The translations under genes and the position numbers were made by a program. Below are positions 26,008 to 33,914 of a DNA stretch of 64,000 nt, one piece after another. Position 1 is the stretch's first letter; each line of letters opens with the position of its first letter. The stretch spans positions 34,831 to 98,830 of the forward strand of contig JAAFKA010000020.1 of NCBI GenBank assembly GCA_013299115.1, in the 5' to 3' direction. Below the pieces are notes generated by a model that saw nothing but the letters and a program-made list of their open reading frames with translations, had not been told where the DNA came from and made no database searches. Source of the stretch: Cytophagales bacterium. GTDB lineage: Bacteria > Bacteroidota > Bacteroidia > Cytophagales > Thermoflexibacteraceae.

Positions 26008-27264
26008 TTACTCAAACTCTTTTTTGAGTATATCCAGCACAAATTCTGCGGTTTCCTCCTCCAATTCTGTGCGTCTAACCAAATCATCTTTCGAAACTGC
26101 CAACACACTTCGAGCTGTATCTAAGCCTATGCGGTTGAGTTCCTCTATAATCCAGTCTTCTATCACGTCTGAAAATTCTGTCAATTCCACGTCATCTTCC
26201 TCCTCTTGGTCTTCGTTATCTCTGAATACGTCAATTTCGAGGTCGACCAAACGGCTTGCCAATTTGATATTTTGCCCATTTTTGCCTATTGCTAACGAAA
26301 CTTGGTCACGTTTGAGGTAAACAGAAGCCCTGCCTTTCTTTTCGTCTATTTTGCAGCCCGAAATTTTGGCGGGACTCAAGGCTCTGGCAATAAAGAGGTC
26401 TTTGTTGTCCGTATAGTTGATGACATCGATGTTTTCGTTGCACAATTCACGTACAATGCTGTGAATCCGCGAGCCTTTCATACCCACGCAAGCACCTACG
26501 GGGTCTATTCTATCATCATAGGACTCAACGGCTACTTTTGCTCTGTCGCCCGGCTCTCGAACTATTTTGCGAATGGTTATCACACCCTCAAAAACTTCGG
26601 GAACTTCGCCCTCCATCAGTCTTTCTAACAAAACAGGTGAGGTACGAGATAAAATAATTTTTGGGTTGCCATTTATCATCTCTACGCGGTGAATAACGGC
26701 ACGAATGGCATCGCCTTTTTTATAACGGTCTTTGTAGATTTGCTCCGTTTTTGGCAAAGTCAATTCTTGTTTTTCCGCATCTTGCACCACTATTTCTCTG
26801 CCCAAAACCTGATAAACTTCACCTACTATGATTTCGCCTACCAATTCTTTGTATTTTTGGAACAAAATATCTTTTTCCAAATCTTTAATCCGTTGAATTA
26901 AAGTCTGGCGAGCAGTCTGCACCACGCGGCGACCAAAATCTTCCATTTTTACCTCTTGAGCTACTTGCTCACCTATGGCAAAGTCTGGCTCAATTTTCTT
27001 AGCCTCACACAACCGAATTTCTTTGTTTTCGTCGAAGAAATCATCAGTTTCCTCCGAATCATCGGCTACGATGGTGCGGTAACGCCAAATTTCTAAGTCC
27101 CCTTTATCGGTATTGATAATGACATCGAAATTTTCGTCTGAACCGTATTTTTTTCTAATCATGGTGCGAAATACCTCTTCTAACACCTTCATCATGGTCG
27201 GTCTGTCAATATTTTTGGTCTTGGCAAAATCCGAAAACGACTCTATTAATGCTCCTGTTTCCAT
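26008..27264 (-). CDS. nusA: Transcription termination/antitermination factor NusA
   Basis: 418 residues. Binds RNA polymerase and nascent RNA in elongation, pausing and antitermination. Order: N-terminal RNAP-binding domain (about 1-125), S1 domain (GEVYQVLGREIVVQD...), KH1 (GACVGMKGSRIHSIVRELC) and KH2 (SLAIGKNGQNIKLASRLVD), then an acidic C-terminal extension with a helical bundle. In most bacteria nusA lies between rimP and infB; here neither adjoins, and a GNAT-like gene and an accessory cassette flank it. Confidence 0.95.
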   Translation of the reverse strand: METGALIESFSDFAKTKNIDRPTMMKVLEEVFRTMIRKKYGSDENFDVIINTDKGDLEIWRYRTIVADDSEETDDFFDENKEIRLCEAKKIEPDFAIGEQVAQEVKMEDFGRRVVQTARQTLIQRIKDLEKDILFQKYKELVGEIIVGEVYQVLGREIVVQDAEKQELTLPKTEQIYKDRYKKGDAIRAVIHRVEMINGNPKIILSRTSPVLLERLMEGEVPEVFEGVITIRKIVREPGDRAKVAVESYDDRIDPVGACVGMKGSRIHSIVRELCNENIDVINYTDNKDLFIARALSPAKISGCKIDEKKGRASVYLKRDQVSLAIGKNGQNIKLASRLVDLEIDVFRDNEDQEEEDDVELTEFSDVIEDWIIEELNRIGLDTARSVLAVSKDDLVRRTELEEETAEFVLDILKKEFE

Positions 27265-27332
27265 TTTTTTCAGTGGTTTCGCCTTAAGCGAATGAAATTA
27301 TTTTATTATGCTATTGAATTTTTTTATACAAT

Positions 27333-27362
27333 AAAAAAGGGGACTTCTCAGTTCCCTTTTTT
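27333..27362. terminator. Rho-independent terminator after the GNAT-like gene
   Basis: aaaaaagggga-cttctca-gttccctttttt: a GC stem with A and T tracts on both sides, so it works in either direction. It separates the 27442-28614 gene from nusA. Confidence 0.85.
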
Positions 27363-27441
27363 GATTTCCATTTTTGACACACAAAGGTAGGTTTTATTTT
27401 TTATACTACCAAAAAATATGGTCTTTATTTACACTAATTGG

Positions 27442-28614
27442 CTATTCAATCACAGGGCATCTTTTAAACTCTTTGGTTTCGTCAAACAGTTTGCGGTAAG
27501 TAATGTGAGTTTTGTAAATTTTGCTCCCAATAGCCTCTACCACACGAATCATTTTGGGGTTAAAATCGCCGACCCATTTCATTTGAATAGTTTTGTAAGA
27601 ATAATTGGGTTGGTGTGCAACCCAAGAGTAGGCTTTCATTAGTGCCATTTCTACGCCTTTTTTCTGAAAATCTGGCACTACACCAAACACCACGCCCAAC
27701 ACCCTATCAAATTTTTTGAATAATTTGTAATAGGCAAAACGCAACATACCGAGCCAATTCATTTTGCCGTTTATGTGCTTAATGACCTGATTGGCATCGA
27801 GAATCTGTACATAAAAACCAATAGGCTCACCTTTAAAATAGCCAAACCATATTACTTTTTCGTCTATCACAGGTTTCATTTGTTTCAGCAAGTTCAATAC
27901 TTGTTCTGACGAAAGTTCTTTTCCTCCTGCGTGTTTGCCCCAAGCCTTGTTGTAAATAGTGCGAAAATCCTCCGCATATTTTGCTATTTCTTTCAGGCGA
28001 AGGTGTTTAAATTCATAGTCGGGATTGTTTATAATTCGGTCTGCCCTTGAGTCTAAGGCTGGTGACAATTTATCTGCCAATAATCTGTAATAAGTGTATT
28101 GTTGGAAGTAATCTTTGAATCCATAAGCCGTTAAAAGGTCGTTGTAATAAGGCAGATTGTAGTTCATCGTATAAACAGGCTCATAAAAACCATCTTTTAG
28201 GCAACCCCACCACGAGTCTCTTTCACCAAAATTAATAGGTCCGTCCATAGCTTCTATGCCTTTATTTTGAGCCAGCAACCAGTTTTTGCATGTATCAAAG
28301 AGCAAAAAAGCAGCTTTTTGGTCATTGATACACTCAAAAAAGCCCATGCCTCCCGTAGGCTGGTCGTTGTCTTTGGTCATGGTATCAAAATCTATAAAAG
28401 CAGCCACTCTGCCAATAGTTTGGGCTTGGTCGTCTTGCAAAATCCAACGGGTGCAGATTCCATGTTGGAAAGTTTTGTTTTTTTGAGGGTCAAAAACGGT
28501 TTCAATATCCTTGTCTAAGGGTCTTACCCAGTTGGGGTCGTCTTTATATATCCGCACAGGCAAGGTCAAGAATTCTTTGATATGAGCAACCGAGCTAACT
28601 TCTATGATTTGCAT
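27442..28614 (-). CDS. GNAT-fold N-acetyltransferase-like protein (YghO-like)
   Basis: 390 residues. N-terminal part (FLTLPVRIYKDDPNWVRPLD, IGRVAAFIDFD) and C-terminal part (VIWFGYFKGEPIGFYVQILD, GVVPDFQKKGVEMALMKA) fit a double GNAT-like fold as in E. coli YghO. The acetyl-CoA loop is weak, so activity is uncertain. A tandem octamer lies 12-42 bp before the ATG. Confidence 0.65.
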   Translation of the reverse strand: MQIIEVSSVAHIKEFLTLPVRIYKDDPNWVRPLDKDIETVFDPQKNKTFQHGICTRWILQDDQAQTIGRVAAFIDFDTMTKDNDQPTGGMGFFECINDQKAAFLLFDTCKNWLLAQNKGIEAMDGPINFGERDSWWGCLKDGFYEPVYTMNYNLPYYNDLLTAYGFKDYFQQYTYYRLLADKLSPALDSRADRIINNPDYEFKHLRLKEIAKYAEDFRTIYNKAWGKHAGGKELSSEQVLNLLKQMKPVIDEKVIWFGYFKGEPIGFYVQILDANQVIKHINGKMNWLGMLRFAYYKLFKKFDRVLGVVFGVVPDFQKKGVEMALMKAYSWVAHQPNYSYKTIQMKWVGDFNPKMIRVVEAIGSKIYKTHITYRKLFDETKEFKRCPVIE

Positions 28615-28625
28615 ATAGGTAATTG

Positions 28626-28656
28626 TAAATTAGTAAATTAGTAAATTAGTAAATTG
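28626..28656 (-). repeat. Octamer tandem repeat in 5' leader
   Basis: Period 8, unit taaattag on the plus strand (aatttact on the gene strand), 3.9 copies, 12 bp before the ATG of the GNAT-like gene. The same unit on the gene strand precedes acs at 48853. Confidence 0.9.
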
Positions 28657-28687
28657 CAAGGGTTTAAAGGGAGGACATCTAAATTAA

Positions 28688-29998
28688 TCACACCAACTTA
28701 CCAAAAATTTCTTTCAAGAAGTTTTCTATCAAAATAGGTTTTGGCAAGTCGTGGACTTGGGGCAAGGTGTAAAAATCTGCTTGTGTTGCTGTTTTGAGTT
28801 GTTGGGCTAAGGTTTCATTTTGTACAGCCAAATACCAAAACTGCACATAAATTGTCTGGTGCGTCAGTTGGTGTACGTAAGTTGGCGACTCTCTCAACAA
28901 ATACAGCCCCTTTTCGTCTGTTGGTGTGGCTATGGGCAGCTTGCCTGTAAAATTGGCTAAGTCTTGTTGGTTTAGCTGCTCAAAAATAGGATAAATCAAG
29001 TTGGCTATTGCGTTTGGTTGATTTTCTGTTGCAATTTCTTCCTTGCTAACTTCCTCGTTACTAACTTCTTCATTGCCAATTTCGGTAATTTTTTCATTTG
29101 CAACTTCTTGATGACTTTCCTCCACTGTTGCCTGTTCACTTTCAATTTCCTCTGTTTGTGTTGTTTGGGCAGTTGCAATAATTTCAGTGGCAGGTGTAAG
29201 CAACTGCTGGTTTTTTTCTATCAAAACAAAGTCGTACAATCCTTGCCAAATATCTCCTTCCCCGCGCAGGTGCATGAGTAGTTTTTGCTCAAACTCAAAC
29301 AACAAGTAATAAAAATACCGTTTTTTGACTATTGTTTTTTTGTTTTTAACAGGCAATACGGTTTGTCTATTGGTTTTAGCTGCTACACAAGTTTGGAGAA
29401 ATATGCAATTTGGGCAATCTGGCGAAACAGGTTTGCAATACAAAGCCCCAAATTCCATAATTGCCTGATTGTAAACTGCCACCTTATCATTTGGTAGTTC
29501 TCTTTCGGCTATTTCCTTAAAAACTTTTTTGCTTTTGGCTTGGCTGATGTCGTCTTCCACACCAAAAACTCTTGCCAATACTCGAAACACATTGCCATCT
29601 ACTACGGCTACTTTTTCGTCAAAGGCAAAAGAAGCAATGGCTGCTGCCGTATAGTCGCCTATTCCTTTAAGTTTTTTGAGCTGCTTGTAAGTCGTTGGAA
29701 ATTCGGCTTGGTGTTCATTTACCACTAACAGAGCCGTATGTAGTAAATTTCTGGCACGTGAGTAGTAGCCCAGCCCTTGCCACAACCGCAAAACATCTTT
29801 TTCTTCGGCTGCTGCCAATGCCCGAACAGTTGGGTAAGTTTCCACAAAACGGAGATAGTAAGGCAACCCTTGCTGCACTCTGGTCTGCTGCAAAATGACC
29901 TCAGATAACCAAATGAAGTAAGGATTTCTGATATTTCGCCAAGGCAAATCTCGTTTATTGGTTTCGTACCAAGCAATTAGTTGTTCAGCAAAAGCCAT
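28688..29998 (-). CDS. mutY: A/G-specific adenine glycosylase MutY with an acidic insert
   Basis: 436 residues. Removes adenine opposite 8-oxoguanine. Helix-hairpin-helix LKGIGDYTAAAIASFAF, catalytic aspartate in VAVVDGNVFRVLARVFG, and a 4Fe-4S ligand set C-x6-C-x2-C-x5-C (YCKPVSPDCPNCIFLQTC). The C-terminal MutT-like 8-oxoG reader is split by about 60 residues rich in E, T, Q and V (about 266-329), with a near-repetitive EEVSNEEVSKEE stretch. That is unusual; most MutYs are 350-370 residues. The other domains look intact. Confidence 0.93.
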   Translation of the reverse strand: MAFAEQLIAWYETNKRDLPWRNIRNPYFIWLSEVILQQTRVQQGLPYYLRFVETYPTVRALAAAEEKDVLRLWQGLGYYSRARNLLHTALLVVNEHQAEFPTTYKQLKKLKGIGDYTAAAIASFAFDEKVAVVDGNVFRVLARVFGVEDDISQAKSKKVFKEIAERELPNDKVAVYNQAIMEFGALYCKPVSPDCPNCIFLQTCVAAKTNRQTVLPVKNKKTIVKKRYFYYLLFEFEQKLLMHLRGEGDIWQGLYDFVLIEKNQQLLTPATEIIATAQTTQTEEIESEQATVEESHQEVANEKITEIGNEEVSNEEVSKEEIATENQPNAIANLIYPIFEQLNQQDLANFTGKLPIATPTDEKGLYLLRESPTYVHQLTHQTIYVQFWYLAVQNETLAQQLKTATQADFYTLPQVHDLPKPILIENFLKEIFGKLV

Positions 29999-30055
29999 AT
30001 TTTAGTGTTGATTGTTAAATTTTTAATATCGAATTACCCTGTAGATTAGGGGCTT

Positions 30056-30406
30056 TTAGTTTTTTAACTCCTCTTGCTGTTTTTTTGTCAATTTGCTCAC
30101 TACCAAGTTGTAAGAGTGCATCAGCCATTCATAAATTTCTTTGTCAGACATATCTGCATTTACTTTGATAGTGTTCCAATGTTTTTTGCTCATGTGATAG
30201 CCTGCTGTTACAGCCTCGTATCTTTCACGCAACAATATGGCTTGTTCAGGGTCGCATTTTACGTTAATACTTTCAAAATCATTGATGTCTGCTAAGGCAA
30301 ACATTTTATCTAATACTTTGAAAACCAATGTATTATCGTCAAACGGCAATCCCTCTGTTACGCCTTTTTGGGCAAGGCAGAAATCACGTAATTCTTCTAA
30401 GTGCAT
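30056..30406 (-). CDS. MmcQ/YjbR family protein
   Basis: 116 residues from the ATG at 30406. MmcQ/YjbR fold: LRDFCLAQKGVTEGLPFDD, DKMFALADIND, NVKCDPEQAILLRERYEAV, HWNTIKV. The family has a CyaY-like fold and is sometimes called DNA-binding; its function is not settled. It lies between PAP2 and mutY in a dense minus-strand run. Confidence 0.85.
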   Translation of the reverse strand: MHLEELRDFCLAQKGVTEGLPFDDNTLVFKVLDKMFALADINDFESINVKCDPEQAILLRERYEAVTAGYHMSKKHWNTIKVNADMSDKEIYEWLMHSYNLVVSKLTKKQQEELKN

Positions 30407-30466
30407 AAGAGTTGATAAGTTTAATCCAAGAAAGATACAAAACAAAATAAAATTTAGAAAACTCTG

Positions 30467-31057
30467 CTACCAAAGTTTTTTCCACTTCCCTGTTTGCAGC
30501 AAAATAACTGCCCAAGTAGCCCCTGATAAGCCACCAAACAAGACATCAAGCGGATAGTGCACACCTACATAAATGCGTGAGTAAGAAACTACTAATGCCC
30601 AAGAATATAAGAAAATGTCAAAAATTTTAGCATAATTTCGTGCAATAGCATTTGCTTGCTGTTTTCGTCTTGCCAAACCTACCAAAAAAACAGCCAAAGC
30701 AACAGTATTGGCAGCATGCGAAGAAACAAAGCCGTATGTTCCTCCACAATTTGGCACGACTAAATGAATTTGATTTTGCAACTCTGGTTCGTGGCAAGGA
30801 CGTAGGCGTTGCACTGTTGGTTTGAGAAAACCCGAAGCAAACTGGTCAGCTACCGTAATAAGTAGGACTATGGCTACCAAAACCACCCAACTTTTTCGTT
30901 GGTAATAAAAAACTATGAAACCTATCAAAAGTCCGTACAGTGGCAACCAAGCTGTATCTCCTGTAGCCCAAAGCATAAAAATATCTGCCCAAGGGTGGTT
31001 TTGATGGTTAAGCCACACAAAAAATGAGGTGTCCCATGCTTTAATTTGCTCAAACAT
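30467..31057 (-). CDS. PAP2-family membrane phosphatase
   Basis: 196 residues with several membrane spans. Motifs of the lipid phosphatase superfamily: KPTVQRLRP (K-x6-RP), SSHAANTVA (SGH-like, here SSH) and SRIYVGVHYPLD (SR-x5-H-x3-D). Likely removes phosphate from undecaprenyl pyrophosphate or another lipid phosphate. The DUF4435 gene ends 5 bp upstream on the same strand. Confidence 0.9.
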   Translation of the reverse strand: MFEQIKAWDTSFFVWLNHQNHPWADIFMLWATGDTAWLPLYGLLIGFIVFYYQRKSWVVLVAIVLLITVADQFASGFLKPTVQRLRPCHEPELQNQIHLVVPNCGGTYGFVSSHAANTVALAVFLVGLARRKQQANAIARNYAKIFDIFLYSWALVVSYSRIYVGVHYPLDVLFGGLSGATWAVILLQTGKWKKLW

Positions 31058-31062
31058 GAAAA

Positions 31063-31881
31063 TTAGTGTTTAGTTTTTTCCTGTAATAAATTCCGAAGTT
31101 CCACTAAATCAGTAAATTTGGTGTAATCAAAGTGTTTTTTGGCAAATTTGTAGTAAGACTCTATGGGGAAATTTGGTAATGTTTTTTTCAAAGAAGAAGC
31201 AAAATCTTTTCCCTGAAAATAAACAAGAAATTGCATTTCATTCATAAAATCATTGTTGAATTGAGGCAAAAAGTTAGCGTAAACTTTTTCAAAATCTTCT
31301 ATATTCCACACCTCTGTCAAGTTTTTAGCTTGCATTATTTTTTCTAAGGCTTTTTGCTTACAGTAGTTTTCGTCTAAACTTTCAGGCAAGTCCCCGCTAT
31401 TTTTAGTCCATTTTGTGCCAAAATTAGTTTCACCTGTTCGCAAGTAGCCCATTGTGTGCCTAACGGCTTGATAATGTTTTATATTTTCTGCTGCTTCTAT
31501 CAATTTACCTTTTGCATCAGCCACACTTTGTATTGCATATTTTTCTTGTTCTTTCTTTTCAGAAACAAAATTGAAAAGTGTATGCTCGTCAAAAAGATAG
31601 TTCTCAATCGTATTTCTGTACGAAAAATAACAATACTTTCTTTCTGGGTCTTGTTCTAAAATGGGTGTGTTAGGAATAGCCTTGTCAAAATCTCTATCTC
31701 TAAAAAGCATTTTAAATGTTGCTCTTTCTACACCTCTTTCCAAAAACTCTATAATTGCCCCAGCCCCTCGAATACTTCCAATGGGAATGGGTTTAATACC
31801 TAAACCTTCAATGGTTTTGGATAAAATATCATAGTCGTGGCTACCCTCTTTGCCTTCGCAGTATAGTTTGATGCTACTCAT
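31063..31881 (-). CDS. DUF4435/TOPRIM-like protein (AriB-like), pair 4
   Basis: 272 residues. Acidic motifs: LYCEGKEGSHD (E9), MLFRDRDFD (D62, D64, D66) and NTIENYLF (E93). Then HYQAVRHTMGYLRTGE and FLVYFQGKDFASSL, aligned with the pair 2 protein. Its start overlaps the ATPase by 8 bp. The PAP2 gene follows after 5 bp. Role by analogy to PARIS AriB, as for pair 2. The clear homology with pair 2 but low identity suggests old duplication or separate acquisition of related systems with different triggers. Confidence 0.8.
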   Translation of the reverse strand: MSSIKLYCEGKEGSHDYDILSKTIEGLGIKPIPIGSIRGAGAIIEFLERGVERATFKMLFRDRDFDKAIPNTPILEQDPERKYCYFSYRNTIENYLFDEHTLFNFVSEKKEQEKYAIQSVADAKGKLIEAAENIKHYQAVRHTMGYLRTGETNFGTKWTKNSGDLPESLDENYCKQKALEKIMQAKNLTEVWNIEDFEKVYANFLPQFNNDFMNEMQFLVYFQGKDFASSLKKTLPNFPIESYYKFAKKHFDYTKFTDLVELRNLLQEKTKH

Positions 31882-32959
31882 TGGACAAATAAATTATTTG
31901 GTTTTCTGTTTCATTAAACATATTAGCAACATGGTCTGAATGGGTTGTAAAAATAAATTGATTATTTTTACCCAATTTTGGAAGTATATCAACTAATAAC
32001 CTTTGCAAAGGCGGGTGCAAATGCAATTCAAGTTCATCAATAATGATAATAGAGTTATTGATATTCAAAAAAGCAAAGTTAATAAGTATAGGTAAAATTG
32101 CCCTTTCTCCTGCCGACATCTCCGAAAGTTCATATTTGCGTTTTCCATCATATAACATAAACGGATTTGTTTTGTCCAAATCATTCATATTGTGATGAGG
32201 TTCTGCACCTTCAAATTGTCTATCTGTAAAGATTTGAGAGTAGAGTTTTGCTAATTTTTCATATACATTAAACTCCCCTTCTTGTGAGATTTTATTTTTA
32301 TTTAGTTGGGCTTGGTGATTATTGTAAGCATTTACAAGAAGCTGTCGCAACTTGTCAAGTTGTAAAGATTTATCTCCTTTGTTTGATAGAAAATCTGTAA
32401 CCGCATTAATATTTCGCTGCTCGTGAAAAAAATAAATATTGCCAACTTTATCAAATAGTTGTGTAGGATTTAACACAACTTTGGTAAGTTGTTTGGCATA
32501 TTGGTAGCCGCTAAATTGCCTAATTCCTTTCAACTCAAAATTAGATTTTACATTTAGTTTATCATTGGCAAAGTCTAAATACAACCTTACTGTTTCTTCT
32601 TGACTTGGCATTGGGCTTACTTTTTTGCCCATATTTTTCAATTTTTCGGCATACTCATAAGTTGCCTCTACTTCTACTTCTTCAAAAATAATTTCTACTT
32701 CTATTTTTAAAAAAGAATTTCCTGTTTGTAGTCTATCATAATTAAAACCTGCCCAATCTAAACTGCTTGGTTTAAATTTTTCCCTTGTAACACTTGCCAC
32801 CAACGCCACAATAGCCTGTAAAACAGATGATTTACCTGTTCCGTTGTTACCAATGAGCAAAGTTTTTTCGTTTACTTCGCCATCTGGATTGGTAAAAGAA
32901 AAAGTGATAGGTGCTACAAACCTTTTGTAATTTTGTAAGGTAATGCTTTTGATTTTCAT
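31874..32959 (-). CDS. AAA_15/AAA_21-type ATPase (AriA-like), pair 4
   Basis: 361 residues from the ATG at 32959 (MKIKSITLQNYKRF), preferred over an upstream in-frame start because it matches pair 2. Walker A GNNGTGKSS (37-45), SSLDWAGF, signature SEMSAGERAILP, Walker B IIIIDELELHLHPPLQ and TTHSDHVANMF. It starts 26 bp after the nadK stop, so it has either a promoter within nadK or shared transcription with it. Confidence 0.87.
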   Translation of the reverse strand: MKIKSITLQNYKRFVAPITFSFTNPDGEVNEKTLLIGNNGTGKSSVLQAIVALVASVTREKFKPSSLDWAGFNYDRLQTGNSFLKIEVEIIFEEVEVEATYEYAEKLKNMGKKVSPMPSQEETVRLYLDFANDKLNVKSNFELKGIRQFSGYQYAKQLTKVVLNPTQLFDKVGNIYFFHEQRNINAVTDFLSNKGDKSLQLDKLRQLLVNAYNNHQAQLNKNKISQEGEFNVYEKLAKLYSQIFTDRQFEGAEPHHNMNDLDKTNPFMLYDGKRKYELSEMSAGERAILPILINFAFLNINNSIIIIDELELHLHPPLQRLLVDILPKLGKNNQFIFTTHSDHVANMFNETENQIIYLSNE

Positions 32960-32985
32960 TTGTTCTAATTTTTTTATTTGCCACC

Positions 32986-33861
32986 CTAATTCCTTGTATC
33001 CAGCCCCCAATTTAACTTTACTCTTAGGGTTTTCAAAAAACTTTCGCCAGAAAGTTTAATGAGTTTGGCGTTGAAGTTGCATTTGCGAACAGCCATTTGA
33101 ATAGAGGCATCGACCACCATAGACCTCGAATCTAAGGAAACCAAAAAGTTTTTGCTTCTTCCTGCTATCTCAAAGCTAATTACGGAGTTGTCGGCTACTA
33201 TCAATGGTCTTACGTTCAGGTTGTGCGGACTGATGGGGGCAATGATGAAGTTGTTGGTGCGAGGGTCGACTACGGGACCTCCTACGCTTAGGGAATAGCC
33301 TGTGCTACCTGTGGGCGTAGCCACTATTAACCCATCTGCCCAATAGGAATTGAGGTAGTCACCGTTGAGGTAGGTGTGGACAATAATCATAGAAGACGTA
33401 TCTCTTTTGATTATCGTAAATTCATTCATACCGAAATTGAGTTCGCCAAAAATAGAAGGTTCACTTTCTAAGGCTATCAAAGTCCTTTCTTCTATGCTAT
33501 AAAAGCCGTTGAACACTGCATCTAAGGCTGCTTGAATTTGGTCTTTGGGTGTGGTAGCCAAAAAGCCCAACGTGCCTGTGTTGATACCCAAAATTGGTAT
33601 ATTTTTATCTCTTACTAAGGTTACAGTTTCCAAAAAAGTGCCATCGCCACCAATACTTATCATAATATTTGTGCCGTTGAGGTCTTTGTAACTACTAAAA
33701 ATATTTTGGCAAGGCACAAGGACATTATAATTTTGGAGGTGCTGATGCAAAGCAGCCGAAATTTCTAATTGAAACCTGCGTTTGAGAATGTCCTGCAAAA
33801 TAAATTCTATGTAGGGAAGTTTTTGAACTTCAAAAGATTTGCTATGTACGGCTACTTTCAT
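32986..33861 (-). CDS. nadK: NAD kinase
   Basis: 291 residues. Phosphorylates NAD to NADP. Motifs: MISIGGDGTFLETVTL (GGDGT), GINTGTLGFLA, TPTGSTGYSLSVGGPVV and APISPHNLN. Full-length. First of a minus-strand run nadK, ATPase, TOPRIM, PAP2, mmcQ-like, mutY, GNAT-like. Confidence 0.95.
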   Translation of the reverse strand: MKVAVHSKSFEVQKLPYIEFILQDILKRRFQLEISAALHQHLQNYNVLVPCQNIFSSYKDLNGTNIMISIGGDGTFLETVTLVRDKNIPILGINTGTLGFLATTPKDQIQAALDAVFNGFYSIEERTLIALESEPSIFGELNFGMNEFTIIKRDTSSMIIVHTYLNGDYLNSYWADGLIVATPTGSTGYSLSVGGPVVDPRTNNFIIAPISPHNLNVRPLIVADNSVISFEIAGRSKNFLVSLDSRSMVVDASIQMAVRKCNFNAKLIKLSGESFLKTLRVKLNWGLDTRN

Positions 33862-33870
33862 TGGTCATAT

Positions 33871-33900
33871 TTGTCAGACACCTTTCAGGTGTCCGACAAG
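33871..33900. repeat. GGTGTCCGA palindrome
   Basis: ttgtcagacacc-ttt-c-aggtgtccgacaag between nadK and the phosphatase gene; same family as 25956-25982. Confidence 0.8.
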
Positions 33901-33914
33901 TTTTTTATTTCATC

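Noticed and set aside
916..32959. Naming the pairs as PARIS (ariA/ariB) outright
   Set aside because: The motifs and order fit, but I cannot show orthology without a search, so I use AriA-like and AriB-like only in descriptions.
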